A stretch of 44,938 nt of DNA, taken from NCBI GenBank assembly GCA_050732635.1, contig JBOHRE010000018.1, forward strand, positions 1-44,938, read 5' to 3'. The notes under the pieces are model-generated. The model was not told where the DNA came from, did no database searches, and saw only the letters and a list, made by a program, of their open reading frames with translations. Positions 1 to 9,400 of the stretch are shown piece by piece. The position numbers and the translations under genes are program-made. The DNA is from JBOHRE01 sp050732635. GTDB taxonomy: Bacteria > Gemmatimonadota > Gemmatimonadetes > Longimicrobiales > RSA9. Within the stretch, counting starts at the first letter, position 1, and each line of letters begins with the position of its first letter.

Positions 1-1
1 C

Positions 2-307
2 CCGATCGGCGGCGCCGGTGTCGCGCCAGCCGCCGCCTCCGCTCTCGCGGCACCCGTCGCGGAAGCCTTCACGGTGCAGCTCGGCGCGTTTCGCGACGCT
101 TCCGCCGCCGCCCGCCTGGCCGCGCGTGCACGACGCGCTGGCTTCGATCCTCGCCTCGTCGCCCGCGCCGGAAGCGACCTCATCCACGTTCGCGTCGGTC
201 GCTTCCGCACCGCCGCCGCCGCCGCCGCGACGTTTCGCCGCCTGCGCGAGAGCGGCTTCGATACCGCGCTCGTCGATGATGCAGCCGCCGAGACACCGGT
301 TCGTTGA
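2..307 (+). CDS. SPOR-domain protein, C-terminal part
   Basis: The reading frame is open from the window edge to a TGA at 305-307, so only the C-terminal ~101 residues are present. After an Ala/Pro-rich linker, the last ~75 residues fit a SPOR domain: the opening FTVQLGAF, an alanine-rich helix, then DLIHVRVGRF and a second helix ending ALVDD. SPOR domains bind denuded glycan strands of septal peptidoglycan, so the protein probably works in the periplasm at the division site or in a cell-wall hydrolase. The linker suggests a longer protein upstream, either a membrane-anchored SPOR protein or an RlpA-like lipoprotein. The N-terminus is outside the window, so the exact type cannot be told. An internal GTG at 74 lies inside the SPOR domain and is unlikely to be the true start. 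Confidence 0.75.
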   Translation, partial: PIGGAGVAPAAASALAAPVAEAFTVQLGAFRDASAAARLAARARRAGFDPRLVARAGSDLIHVRVGRFRTAAAAAATFRRLRESGFDTALVDDAAAETPVR

Positions 308-354
308 TCCGTTCTGCCGACCTCGGTCTGAAAGTTGCACCCCCGCACAGCCCA

Positions 355-975
355 ATGACCAGAACGAATCACCGGCGGGCGCGCACCGGCGCGCGCATCC
401 TGGTAGCCGAGGACGAGCCGTTGAACGCCCTCGCTCTCAAGGCCCAGCTCGAGGCGCTCGGCTTCCAGGTCATCGGCCCGGCGAGCAACGGGCGCCAGGC
501 GATCGATCTCGCCGCACAGAACCCGCTCGATCTGGCTATTCTCGACATCCGCATGCCCGAGGTCTCCGGCATTACCGCAGCCGCCGAGATCTTCCGGCTA
601 CAGCCGCTTCCCATCCTGCTGCTGAGCGGGTACAGCACGCCCGAGTTCATCAAGCAGGCCGCCGAACTGCCCGTCTTCCATTACCTCGTGAAACCGGTCA
701 CCATGGAAGACCTCGTGCCGGCCATCAGCGTCGCTCGCGCGCGCTTCCGCGAATGGTCCGATTTCCGCGCCGAAGCCCGCGAGCTCCAGCAGAAGCTCGA
801 CGATCGCCAGCTCGTCGAACGCGCCAAGTCCCTGCTCATGCAGAACCGTGGCCTGAGCGAGCCCGACGCCTACCGTCTGCTCCAGCGCGAAAGCCAGAAC
901 CGCAATCAGCCCATGGCGGAGATCGCCCGCAGCATTCTGCTCACCCGTACCATCCTCGGCTCCGACCAGCGCTGA
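355..975 (+). CDS. ANTAR-domain response regulator
   Basis: This 206-residue protein has a receiver domain (about residues 13-125) with acidic pocket E19-D20-E21, phospho-acceptor D64 in LAILDIRMP and conserved K113 in LVKP. A helical linker (about 126-150) leads to an ANTAR domain (about 150-200; VERAKSLLMQNRGLSEPDAYRLLQ). ANTAR domains bind paired hexaloop hairpins in leader RNA and prevent early transcription termination, so this is probably an RNA-binding antiterminator switched by phosphorylation. I chose the ATG at 355. A TTG at 304 would add 17 residues of unconvincing sequence and overlap the SPOR gene. No histidine kinase lies nearby, so its partner is unlinked. No clear ribosome site is visible. 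Confidence 0.9.
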   Translation: MTRTNHRRARTGARILVAEDEPLNALALKAQLEALGFQVIGPASNGRQAIDLAAQNPLDLAILDIRMPEVSGITAAAEIFRLQPLPILLLSGYSTPEFIKQAAELPVFHYLVKPVTMEDLVPAISVARARFREWSDFRAEARELQQKLDDRQLVERAKSLLMQNRGLSEPDAYRLLQRESQNRNQPMAEIARSILLTRTILGSDQR

Positions 976-1466
976 CGCGCAGCGCGTCTCGCGTCATAAC
1001 GACACAGCCGCTGTCGCTTCGAGAGGACGACTCGCCTCGCTGCGCGGGCGCCCGGGACGGCCTCAAGTCGTTGTGGCTGAAGTGTTTGTGGCGTGATGTC
1101 GCAGCCGGGAATGGCGCCTGCACCGCAGATCCGCCGAACGTCCACGCAGGAGCGACCGGGCGCCAGGGTGGCGGGCAGTCGTCGACAACGAGGCGGACTG
1201 GAGCGGGCGAATGGAAGCGGGTGAGGAGGCGATCGAGGCGCAGGTGGAGCAGGGGCCGGCGGGGATCATCATCCGGGGCGGGCTGGGCGCACTGAACGCG
1301 CCGGTGATCGCTGCGTTCATCTGGGGTGGCAAGGTGAGGCCCGTGCCGACATTGCCGTTCGGCCGGTGGAAGCCGGCGACGAGCTGAGGTCCGGCGATCG
1401 TTGTCAGCCGGGCCGCGCGAGCTCGCGGGGCGAGCGCGCGCCGGAAGCGGTGTGAGGGCGCGGGAC
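976..1466. other. Mostly non-coding gap of about 490 bases
   Basis: The stretch between the ANTAR regulator and the convergent doxX-type gene holds no long convincing gene. The only coding-like segment is the short frame at 1211-1387, listed separately. I see no tRNA, terminator with a T-run, or repeat array in it. The open frames on either strand across 976-1200 are rich in Arg, Pro and Ser and look like chance frames of GC-rich DNA. Confidence 0.5.
1211..1387 (+). CDS. Possible small protein of 58 residues, unknown
   Basis: An ATG at 1211 is preceded by GGAG seven bases upstream and opens a frame of 58 codons ending in TGA at 1385-1387. Third codon positions are almost all G or C, as in neighbouring real genes. 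The product has an acidic N-terminal helix (MEAGEEAIEAQVEQG), a hydrophobic glycine-rich middle (PAGIIIRGGLGALNAPVIAA) and a basic tail. I do not recognise a family. The middle could be one membrane segment, but arginine and asparagine in it weaken that idea. It could also be a remnant: the frame is open back to 1097 with less protein-like sequence. Confidence 0.35.
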   Translation: MEAGEEAIEAQVEQGPAGIIIRGGLGALNAPVIAAFIWGGKVRPVPTLPFGRWKPATS

Positions 1467-1895
1467 CTAGGGGGAGCGGGAGCGGCGCTGGGCGAGCCGG
1501 TGGTCGAGGCTGTAGCGTCCCGGCCCGATCAGGAGCAGGCCGACCATCACCCAAGCGTTCTTGAAGGCATGGGCAGGGGTGCCCTGGCCGGTGACGAAGT
1601 GGTTCGTCGTCGCCACGACCATGACGATGGCGATGGCTAGGGCGGCGGGTCGGAAGAACAGGCCGAGCGCGATGCAGAGACCGCCGATCCCTTCGGCGAT
1701 GCCGGCGGCGAGGCCCCAGAACTCGGGCGCGAAGGTGATGCCGAAGTTGCGCATTGCCTCACCGGTGCCGGCCCACCGTTCGGCATCGGCGGTGAGCTTT
1801 GGCAGGCCATGGAACCAGAAGAAGCCGAGGCCCAGCCCGATCCGTGCGATCAGGAGGCCGAAGTTGCGGTAGCGCTCGAGGCTGGACCAGATCAT
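1467..1895 (-). CDS. DoxX family membrane protein
   Basis: This 142-residue membrane protein has the DoxX layout. An N-terminal amphipathic start (MIWSSLERYRNFGLLIARIGLG) carries the first membrane helix, followed by the typical FFWFHGLPKL stretch, then three more hydrophobic helices (about 60-80, 82-103, 112-130). The motif GIAEGIGGLCIALGLFFRPAAL matches the family's conserved E-x-x-GG-x-x-L-x-L-G-L. DoxX proteins are small four-helix membrane proteins, often linked to thiol or sulfur redox and oxidative stress, but no reaction is firmly known. It starts 12 bases after the stop of the DUF2911 gene and is probably co-transcribed with it. The C-terminal ~12 residues are basic and non-conserved. 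Confidence 0.85.
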   Translation of the reverse strand: MIWSSLERYRNFGLLIARIGLGLGFFWFHGLPKLTADAERWAGTGEAMRNFGITFAPEFWGLAAGIAEGIGGLCIALGLFFRPAALAIAIVMVVATTNHFVTGQGTPAHAFKNAWVMVGLLLIGPGRYSLDHRLAQRRSRSP

Positions 1896-1907
1896 CTCAC
1901 CGGAGGT

Positions 1908-3005
1908 TCAGTTCACGACGCGGAATGGCAGGTATGCCTCCGTACGGTCCCAGCGCAGGCGAAGCACGCCGGCGCCATCCTCTGACTCCTCGACCAGAAT
2001 GGTGAAGGGCTCGGTGGTCTCCTCGAGCGTGCGCGTTTGCATCTCGAGGCGGGCCAGGTCGTGTTCGGCATCGTAGGCCTGACCATTGATGTCGGTGCGG
2101 CGGTTCACGAGCAGCGTCCAGCGGTGGGAGCGCGGGATCGTGAACAGCGTGTAGGTCCCGGCCGGAATCACGGTCTCACCGACGCGCAGGTCGCGGCTGG
2201 TGGTGAAGTGTGTCGCGCGGTTCGCACCGGTACGCCAGACGCGGTCCCAGGGGACGAGTGCACCGAAGATGTCACGGCCGCGCTTGAGCGGTTGTCCGTA
2301 GTCGACACTGATCTGCGCGCCGTTGACGACGGCTTCGGCGGCACCGCGCCCCGACAGCTCGCCGACGGCGCCGCCACGGGCGGCGAAGCGAGCGGCGAGG
2401 CCGCCGATGTCGGCGCTCGGCTCGCGCGTCACGCGCAAGGCTCGTGTGGTCTTCGAGGCGTCGAGCGACAGCAGGCGCCCCTGCGCATCGACCTCGACGT
2501 CCATGGTGCCGCGCGAGGGGTGGGTGGCGGTGTACCGGCCGGGCCCGACGCGGGCGACGACGAACGGCAGCGGCCGGCGCGCGGTCGCGAGGGCGAAGGT
2601 GATGCTGTCCTCGCCGGCCTCGGCCGCCTGCCGCAGCATCAACTCGAAGGGCCAGTGCACCATGTCGATGAAGGGGATGCCGACGCTCTCGTCGAGGGTG
2701 AGCACCTCGCGGCTGCTCGGCTCGCCGACCAGCCCGCGCCGCGGATCGTAGCTCTCGACCGTCAGCCGCGCGGGCTGCTGCCCGTTGGCGAGCTCGAGCT
2801 CGTAGACGCGCAGCGCAAGCTCGGGCGCTCGCAGCAGAACCTCCGCCCGTATGCCGTTGGGCTGTACGATGAATCGCTCCACGGCGATCGTGTCCACGCC
2901 GAGACGGGTGACGAAGGCCGCGTCGTCGGGATTGCTCTGCGCCGACAGTTGTCCCGCGCCCAACAGACAGGCCGTGAGCAGCGGGATCCGGATCCCTGCG
3001 TGCAT
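1908..3005 (-). CDS. Exported DUF2911 domain protein
   Basis: The product has 365 residues. The ATG at 3005 is supported by GAGGGAG eight bases upstream and by a clean signal peptide (MHAGIRIPLLTACLLGAGQLSAQS), so the much longer in-frame extension upstream is rejected. Residues ~25-220 form a β-rich exported domain that I cannot name. The C-terminal ~140 residues match DUF2911: ISVDYGQPLKRGRDIFGALVPWDRVWRTGANRAT, then TYTLFTIPRSHRWTLLVNRR. DUF2911 proteins are exported and common in Bacteroidota and Gemmatimonadota; their function is unknown. The gene leads a two-gene minus-strand unit with doxX and is divergent from the M2 peptidase gene, with 165 bases between the two starts. Confidence 0.85.
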   Translation of the reverse strand: MHAGIRIPLLTACLLGAGQLSAQSNPDDAAFVTRLGVDTIAVERFIVQPNGIRAEVLLRAPELALRVYELELANGQQPARLTVESYDPRRGLVGEPSSREVLTLDESVGIPFIDMVHWPFELMLRQAAEAGEDSITFALATARRPLPFVVARVGPGRYTATHPSRGTMDVEVDAQGRLLSLDASKTTRALRVTREPSADIGGLAARFAARGGAVGELSGRGAAEAVVNGAQISVDYGQPLKRGRDIFGALVPWDRVWRTGANRATHFTTSRDLRVGETVIPAGTYTLFTIPRSHRWTLLVNRRTDINGQAYDAEHDLARLEMQTRTLEETTEPFTILVEESEDGAGVLRLRWDRTEAYLPFRVVN

Positions 3006-3170
3006 GGTCGGTTCTCCCTCTGAATGCGACGGCTGCGGAGGCAGTGCGGCGGCGCTCCGCCCGGGCATGGATGGTGAATCGGGTCGGGGATGGCAACCGC
3101 CGGGCCGCGAAATGTGGCGCGCCGCCGCCGCGAGCCCGACATTCTGCTGCAACGAGACGCCGGAGGCGGT

Positions 3171-5021
3171 ATGAAGCCGAGGACAGGCGCAGTCGTCGGG
3201 CTGGCCGCGTGGCTGGTCGGTGCGTGTAGCGCTCCACGGGCCGCGAACGAGCCGGTGCCGGTCAGGGAGACGGAGATGGAGGCGAGCGCGAGGCAGCCGA
3301 CAGCCGCCGAAGCCGCGGCCTTCGTGGAGAGCGCGGAGGACACACTCTACGCGATCGGCCTCCGGGCCGGTCGAGCGGCCTGGGTACAGTCGACGTACAT
3401 CACGCATGACACGGAAATTCTCGCCGCCGAGGCGAACGAGCGCTACATCGGCGCGGCCGTCGGGCTCGGCACGAACGCCGCACGTTACAACGCGCTGGAG
3501 CTGCCGAACGCTGTTGCCCGCAAGCTGCAGCTGCTGAAGCTCGGCTTGTCCAATCCCGCGCCGCGGGATGCGGCGAAGACGGCCGAGCTCGCCCGGCTCC
3601 TGAGCGGCATGGAGAGTCGCTATGGCGCGGGCGAGTACTGCCGCGCGGACGGCACCTGCCTGAGCCTGACCGAGCTGGAGGAGATCATCGGCAGCAGCCG
3701 GGATCCCGCGGAGCTCGAGGAGGCGTGGAGGGGATGGCGCACCATCTCGATGCCGATGCGCGCGGAGTACCGGCGCTTCGTCGAGCTGGCGAACGAGGGC
3801 GCGCGCGAGCTCGGCTTTCCGGACCTCGGCGCCATGTGGCGGTCGAACTACGACATGCCGCCCGACGCATTCGCGGCCGAGGTCGATCGCCTGTGGGGTC
3901 AGGTGAAGCCGTTGTACGACGCGCTGCACTGCCACGTGAGGGCGCGCCTGGGTCAGCGTTACGGTACTGAGCTGGTACCGCCCGACCATCCCATTCCCGC
4001 ACACCTGCTGGGCAACATGTGGGCGCAGGGGTGGGGCAACATCTACGAGCTGGTCGCGCCCGAGGCCGGCGATCCAGGCTACGATCTGACCGAGCGACTG
4101 CGCGCCAGCGAGTACGACGCACTCGGGATGGTGCGCACCGGCGAGGCGTTCTTCACCTCGCTCGGACTGCAGCCGCTGCCCGCGACATTCTGGGAGCGCT
4201 CACTCTTCATCAAACCGGCCGACCGGGACGTCGTGTGCCACGCCAGCGCGTGGGACATGGATGCGCGCGGCGATGTGCGCATCAAGATGTGCATCGAGGT
4301 CGACGATGAGGATTTCCAGACCGTGCATCACGAGCTGGGCCACCTGTATTACGATCTGGCGTATAGCGATCAGCCGTACCTGTTCCGCGCGGGAGCCAAT
4401 GACGGCTTCCACGAAGCGCTCGGCGACGCGATCGCGCTTTCCATTACGCCGGAGTACCTGCGCGAGATCGGCTTGATCGAGCGGGTGCCGCCGGCGGACG
4501 CGGACCTCGGCCTGCTCATGCGTGACGCGCTCGAGAAGGTCGCGTTCCTGCCGTTCGGTCTGCTGGTCGACCAGTGGCGTTGGCAGGTCTTCTCCGGCGA
4601 GATCGGAGCCGACGCCTACAATGCCGGTTGGTGGCAGTTGCGCGAGCGCTACCAGGGCGTGCGCCCGCCGACTCCCCGCAGCGAGGAGCACTTCGATCCG
4701 GGCGCGAAGTACCACGTGCCGGCCAACGTGCCGTACACGCGCTACTTCCTGGCGCACATCCTCCAGTTCCAGTTTCACCGCGCGTTGTGCGCAGCGGCCG
4801 GACAGACGGGGCCGTTGCACCGCTGCTCGATCTACGGCAACCGGGAGGCGGGTCGGCGGCTCCAGGCCATGATGGCGCTCGGCGCGAGCCGACCCTGGCC
4901 GGACGCACTGGAGGCGCTGACCGGCAGTCGCGAGCTCGATGCGACCGCGATCCTCGATTACTTCGCGCCGCTCCAGGCGTGGCTGAGCGTACAGAACGCC
5001 GGGCGCGTCTGCGGCTGGTAA
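3171..5021 (+). CDS. M2 family (ACE-like) zinc peptidase, lipoprotein
   Basis: This 616-residue enzyme belongs to peptidase family M2, which includes angiotensin-converting enzyme. The zinc motif is H387-E388-L-G-H391, and E415 in FHEALGD is the third ligand, 28 residues after the first histidine as in human ACE. The stretches around them (VHHELGHLYYDLAY; AGANDGFHEALGDAI) are characteristic of the family. It probably acts as a dipeptidyl carboxypeptidase on peptides in the periplasm. The ATG at 3171 follows GGAGG by four bases and gives a lipoprotein signal ending LVGAC, so it is likely membrane-anchored. An upstream in-frame start at 3090 would bury this signal. A strong terminator follows at 5071. 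The length equals one ACE domain. Confidence 0.93.
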   Translation: MKPRTGAVVGLAAWLVGACSAPRAANEPVPVRETEMEASARQPTAAEAAAFVESAEDTLYAIGLRAGRAAWVQSTYITHDTEILAAEANERYIGAAVGLGTNAARYNALELPNAVARKLQLLKLGLSNPAPRDAAKTAELARLLSGMESRYGAGEYCRADGTCLSLTELEEIIGSSRDPAELEEAWRGWRTISMPMRAEYRRFVELANEGARELGFPDLGAMWRSNYDMPPDAFAAEVDRLWGQVKPLYDALHCHVRARLGQRYGTELVPPDHPIPAHLLGNMWAQGWGNIYELVAPEAGDPGYDLTERLRASEYDALGMVRTGEAFFTSLGLQPLPATFWERSLFIKPADRDVVCHASAWDMDARGDVRIKMCIEVDDEDFQTVHHELGHLYYDLAYSDQPYLFRAGANDGFHEALGDAIALSITPEYLREIGLIERVPPADADLGLLMRDALEKVAFLPFGLLVDQWRWQVFSGEIGADAYNAGWWQLRERYQGVRPPTPRSEEHFDPGAKYHVPANVPYTRYFLAHILQFQFHRALCAAAGQTGPLHRCSIYGNREAGRRLQAMMALGASRPWPDALEALTGSRELDATAILDYFAPLQAWLSVQNAGRVCGW

Positions 5022-5070
5022 CAGGCTACCCGGGGAACGGCGCTTGCAACGGAGAGAGAAGGACAGTCAG

Positions 5071-5109
5071 AGGGCCCCGATGGCAGGATTGCGCGGGGCC
5101 CTTTGTTTT
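5071..5109 (+). terminator. Rho-independent terminator after the M2 peptidase gene
   Basis: A perfect 9-bp stem (AGGGCCCCG at 5071-5079 with CGGGGCCCT at 5094-5102) encloses a 14-base loop and is followed at once by TTGTTTTC. It lies 50 bases after the peptidase stop and 21 bases before the next start, so it separates the two genes. Confidence 0.85.
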
Positions 5110-5129
5110 CCTCCGACGCTGAGGTGGGT

Positions 5130-5522
5130 ATGAGCGCACGAAACCGACTGCCAGTTCTTGGCGTACTCGCCGTGCTGCCGCTGATCGCGGGCTGCGCGGC
5201 CGCCGCAGGTGCCGCCGCCGGCGCCGCCGGTGCCGTGGCGTACTCGGAGCGGGGCGCGACTGCGACCGTGGACGCGCCGCTGAACGATGTCGTCGCGGCC
5301 GCGGAGGCGACTCTCAACGAGATGGGGATCGCCATCGTCGAGCGCGACACCGAGACCGATGACGTGGAGCTGACGGGCAATCGCGGCGACCTGGAGGTCA
5401 ATGTCGACATCGAGCGCAGCGGCAGCGTCACCGAGATCGAGGTAACGGCCAAGGAAGGGACGCTCGATTACGACCGGGACCAGGCACGCGACATCGTGGC
5501 GCGCATTGTCCAGCGGCTCTGA
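5130..5522 (+). CDS. DUF3568-like small lipoprotein
   Basis: The 130-residue product begins with a lipoprotein signal (MSARNRLPVLGVLAVLPLIAGC) followed by an Ala/Gly run that may form a small hydrophobic zipper. The rest is an α/β fold of roughly 85 residues (TVDAPLNDVVAAAEATLNEMG, then alternating strands, then a final helix RDIVARIVQRL). The pattern of a lipobox, an Ala-rich segment and one small domain fits DUF3568-type lipoproteins of unknown function. GAGG lies just upstream of the ATG at 5130. It stands alone between a terminator and the DUF5715-like gene, 52 bases away. Confidence 0.7.
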   Translation: MSARNRLPVLGVLAVLPLIAGCAAAAGAAAGAAGAVAYSERGATATVDAPLNDVVAAAEATLNEMGIAIVERDTETDDVELTGNRGDLEVNVDIERSGSVTEIEVTAKEGTLDYDRDQARDIVARIVQRL

Positions 5523-5574
5523 CCGCCCCGCAGGCGAGCCCTCGCCGCACGGTGGCTGACGCGGGCGTGTGGCT

Positions 5575-6420
5575 ATGATCCGTGCGTTCCGCCAGGGCGT
5601 GCTGTGCCTCCTGGCGACGGCGCCGGTCGGGATCGTCGCCTGCGGCGAGCCAGAGGGCGCGGCGAGTGCGAGACAGCCGGCCAGCTCGGCTGCCGACAGC
5701 GTGCTCGCTGTGGTGGCAGCGACGGTCGATTCGCTGGCCGCCGCTGCGGACTCGCTGGATGAAATCCTGCGCCCCCTACCGCTGATGACGCCAGTGCAGG
5801 AGGCCGCCCTGCGCCGCTATCCCAACGCGCAGCATGTTGCGCGCGCGCGTGCGCTGGGCGTGCGCCCGGCGAGCGAGGCCGAGCTGAACACCGTGCGCGC
5901 GGCCGGGGGCCTCGTACCGCTCGCTGTAAGCAGTGAGTTCTGGGTCGTCCGCCGAATCGCGCCCTCGGGCCGTCTGGTCACCGCCGACACGGAGGCGTTG
6001 CTGCGCGAGATCGGCCGCCGCTTCCAGGCGCGGATCGGCGAGCTGGGGCTACCACCGCTGCGCTACGAGATCACCTCGGCGCTGCGCACCGCAGCGGCGC
6101 AGGCCGCGCTCCGTCGCACGAACCCGAACGCGGCGGCCGGCACGAGCGCCCACGAGTTCGGCACCACCGTGGATATCCTCTATAGCGCGTACGCAGCGCC
6201 GGCGGAATCGGCGCCGATTCGCGGCGGCACGCTCGAGCCCGCGTTGCAGCGCATGGCAGAAGTCATGGTCGAGCGCGTTGCGGGCCGCCGGTCGCGTGAG
6301 CTTCAGCGGATCCTCGGTGAGGTGCTGCGCGAGCTGCAAGCGGAGGGCGCAGTCCTGGTCACGCTGGAGCGACAGCAACCCGTCTACCACATTACGGTCG
6401 GACGCCGCTTCGAGGGTTGA
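5575..6420 (+). CDS. DUF5715-like lipoprotein, possible M15-type peptidase fold
   Basis: The 281-residue product starts with a lipoprotein signal (MIRAFRQGVLCLLATAPVGIVAC). The C-terminal half carries TSALRTAAAQAALRRTNPNA followed by GTSAHEFGTTVDILYSAY. The S-x-H-x-x-G-x-x-x-D arrangement resembles the zinc-binding segment of VanY/M15 D-Ala-D-Ala carboxypeptidases, and the whole fits DUF5715. I infer a periplasmic role on peptidoglycan, but a second zinc histidine is uncertain (YHITVGRRF near the end is a candidate). The residues before it form a coiled, Ala/Ser-rich spacer. A GTG at 5569 is an equally possible start. Its stop is seven bases from the convergent amidohydrolase gene. Confidence 0.7.
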   Translation: MIRAFRQGVLCLLATAPVGIVACGEPEGAASARQPASSAADSVLAVVAATVDSLAAAADSLDEILRPLPLMTPVQEAALRRYPNAQHVARARALGVRPASEAELNTVRAAGGLVPLAVSSEFWVVRRIAPSGRLVTADTEALLREIGRRFQARIGELGLPPLRYEITSALRTAAAQAALRRTNPNAAAGTSAHEFGTTVDILYSAYAAPAESAPIRGGTLEPALQRMAEVMVERVAGRRSRELQRILGEVLRELQAEGAVLVTLERQQPVYHITVGRRFEG

Positions 6421-6427
6421 CCCTCGA

Positions 6428-9400
6428 TCAGCGGCGCCTGGTCGCGCCGACGCGCCGCTCCGGCTCATTGCCCCACCACCAGAGTCGTGGCAGCTCCCGC
6501 TCCACCGGCCAGATCTGGCGCAGGGTCTCATCCTCGTACAGCGCGCCATCCTTCATGACCAGCCGGATCGCCGTCGTGTTGCGGATGTCGTCCAGCGGAT
6601 TGCGGTCGAGCACGACGAGGTCCGCAAGCTTGCCGGGCTCGAGGCTGCCCAGGTCGGGAGCGAAGCCGATGATGTGAGCACCATCGATGGTCGCGGCCTC
6701 GAGCACCTCTCGCGGCGTCATGCCACCCATGGCGAGCGCCCACATCTCCCAGTGGTAGCCCAGGCCCTGGAGCTCGCCATGCCCGCCGACGCCGACCAGG
6801 CCGCCGGCGCGCTTGATCTTCGCGGCCTGCGCCGCGGCAGCGGCAAAGGTGTGCTCGTCTGCGCGCACCCAGGAACGGCGTCGCCGGGTCAGCTCGTCGA
6901 GCCAGTTGTGCGGATAGAAGCGGTTCAGCTTCGCGTCGTCGTGCACTTCCTCGCGGGTGAAGAACCATTCCCGGGCCGCCGGCCCACCGTACAGCACGAG
7001 CAGGGTCGGCGTGTAGGCGGTGCGGGAGCGCGCGAATAGCTGGACGACGTCGTCGTACAGCGGCACCACCGGCAGCGTGTGCTCGTTGCCGTGGAAGCCG
7101 TCGATCGCGTGCGTCAGGTCGAGCTTCAGGTTCCGCCCGCCCTCCGTGGTCGGCATGAGCCCCAGCTCCCGCGCCGCCTGCACCACCCACTGGCGCTGCT
7201 CGCGGTTGCCCACCATGTACGATTTGATGTTCGCTGTGCGGTAGTGCTCCTTGTAACGCCGCAGGAAGGACTCGACCTCACTGTACGACTTGAAGTCACT
7301 GCGCAGGAAGACGCCCGGCCCGGTCATGAACGCGCGCTGCCCGATCGCAGCGCCGATCTCGACCAGATCCTGGTAGGCGAAGTAGTCGTTGGTCGAGGTC
7401 TGCACGTCGAGGCCCGCAGTGACGCCGTACGCGAGATTCGCGAGCAGACTCCAGTTGTGCGGCTCCAGGACGTCGTGAGTGCGGAACTCCCAGTGCGCGT
7501 GCGTGTCGATGAAGCCGGGCACGATATAGCTGCCGCTGAGGTCGAGCTCGCGCGCATCTGCGGGGATCTCGAGCGAGCCGCTGGCGCCGATCGCGGCGAT
7601 CCGGTTGTCGGTCACGACAATGTCCGCGTCCTCGATCACCTCCTCGCCACGCATGGTGATCGCCGTGGCGTGACGCAGCACGATCGTGCCACGCGGCACC
7701 GCGCGTGGAAACTCGAGCCGGATCTCGGTGCGTTCCACATGCTCGCTGTAGTCGAGCGGTGTATCCGCCGTGTCCGCAGCCGCCGCGTCCGTCGCGGTGG
7801 TGTCGGAGCGCTCCGCCGCATCCGCAGTGGGCTCATCGTCGGCCGCGCGGAAGGCGATGCTGTCGAAGGGCAGGCGGAACACCGTGGAGCCGATGGCCCA
7901 GAAGACGGTGGCGCCGGCATCGGCCCAGCCGAAATAATCGGCGCCGATGTCGGTGATCCGTTTGACCGGCACGCCACCACCGGTCACGCTGACCGAGGGC
8001 GCTTCACCGCCGATGCGCGGCACCGCGATGACGTAGAGCTGGTTTGCGCTGCTGGCCAGCGCCCACTCGCCATCCGGCCGCATGAGCGCTTCGTCGGCAC
8101 GTGGTGGCTCGGCGGCGCCCGGAAGTTGACGGCCCGTGACCTCGAGGTGGATACGGCGATCGCTGCCGTCGAAGCGCATCGAGGCCAAGCCATCGCGGGT
8201 GTAGACATAAACGCGGTCCGGGTCGTCCGCGAAATGCGGCCGGCCGACGCCACGCGCAGGCGCGATCACCCGAGCTTCGCCGCCACTCGCGGGTAGCCAG
8301 ACGAGGTCGAGGGGGATGCGCAGACCGCCGAATTCGCTGAACGTCTGATTGCGCAGGAATGCGTTGCCGCGCAGAGCCACGATACGCGCGCCGTCCGGTG
8401 AAAAGGCGAGGTCCGTGTAGAACGCCGCATGCTGGCTGACTCGCTGCGGACCGCCGCGCCCGTCGGCCCGCATCCTCCAAATGTGGCCGCCATCGGCGCT
8501 CCAGGTGACGTAGGCCAGCCATTGCCCGTCAGGCGACCACGCGGGCTGGAACTCCCAGTCCTGCTCGGCCGTGAGCCGCCGCGGCTGGGCGCCGGCGAGA
8601 TCCAGCACGTAAACCCTGGCGAGCACGGAGAAGGCTATGCGTCGTCCGTCCGGTGAGATCTGGGGCGACTGCACCAGCCGTGCGCGCACCGGTCCATCAT
8701 CGAGCCGGTAGGTAAAGGCCAGGTCGGGACCGGCGTCGAGGCGCACAGCCGCGCGGAATGGGATCACGCGGGCCCTGCCACTGGCCAGGTCGACCGCCTG
8801 AATGCGGCCGTCGAAGGTGGTGACGAGCTCACGGCCGTCCGGCGTGAACGCGTAGCCCGGCAGAAAATCCCGGCTCGGCGGCTGCGCCGTTTCCTGCTCA
8901 TCGCGCTGTACGGGCCAGATCAACCAGCGATCGTCGCCGGTGACGAGATCGCGGACGCGCAACCCGGTCTCGGTCTCGTGCCGCGTGCCGTAGACCAGCA
9001 GCCGGCCGTCGGGCGATACGAGTGGCCGAACCGCGCCCCATTCGGCCTGCGTCAGATCGTCGACCTGGCCGGTCTGCGTATCGAAGCGTGCGACCTGCCA
9101 GTTCGGGAACGTGCCGCCCGTTCCCGTGCGGCGCGCGAAATACAGGTGCCGCCCGTCCGGCCCGAACGAGGCCCCGACGCCCTCGGGCTGCGGATCCGCG
9201 GCCGCTTTCAGCGTCAGGCCGGAGCCGCCATCGATGTGATACATGCGCAGCTCAATGTCACGCGCGCGGCGCGTGACGACCACGTACCGGCTGTCCGGGG
9301 TCCAGACGGGCGAGATCAGCGCGTTCTGCGTCTCGCTCGAAAGCTTGCGCGGCTCCGAGCCGTCGATTGCGGCGACCCATAGGTTGTCGGCGCCGTCCCG

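Noticed and set aside
3006..4004. N-terminal extension of the DUF2911 frame
   Set aside because: The added ~333 codons are antisense to the M2 peptidase and its divergent upstream region, and the ATG at 3005 has both a ribosome site and a signal peptide.
5533..5546. GGCGA-GCCC-TCGCC hairpin before the DUF5715-like gene
   Set aside because: A 5-bp stem without T-run is common by chance at this base composition.
6049..6549. Minus-strand 166-codon frame opposite the DUF5715-like gene
   Set aside because: No conserved motif, and it overlaps the ends of two convergent genes with good features.
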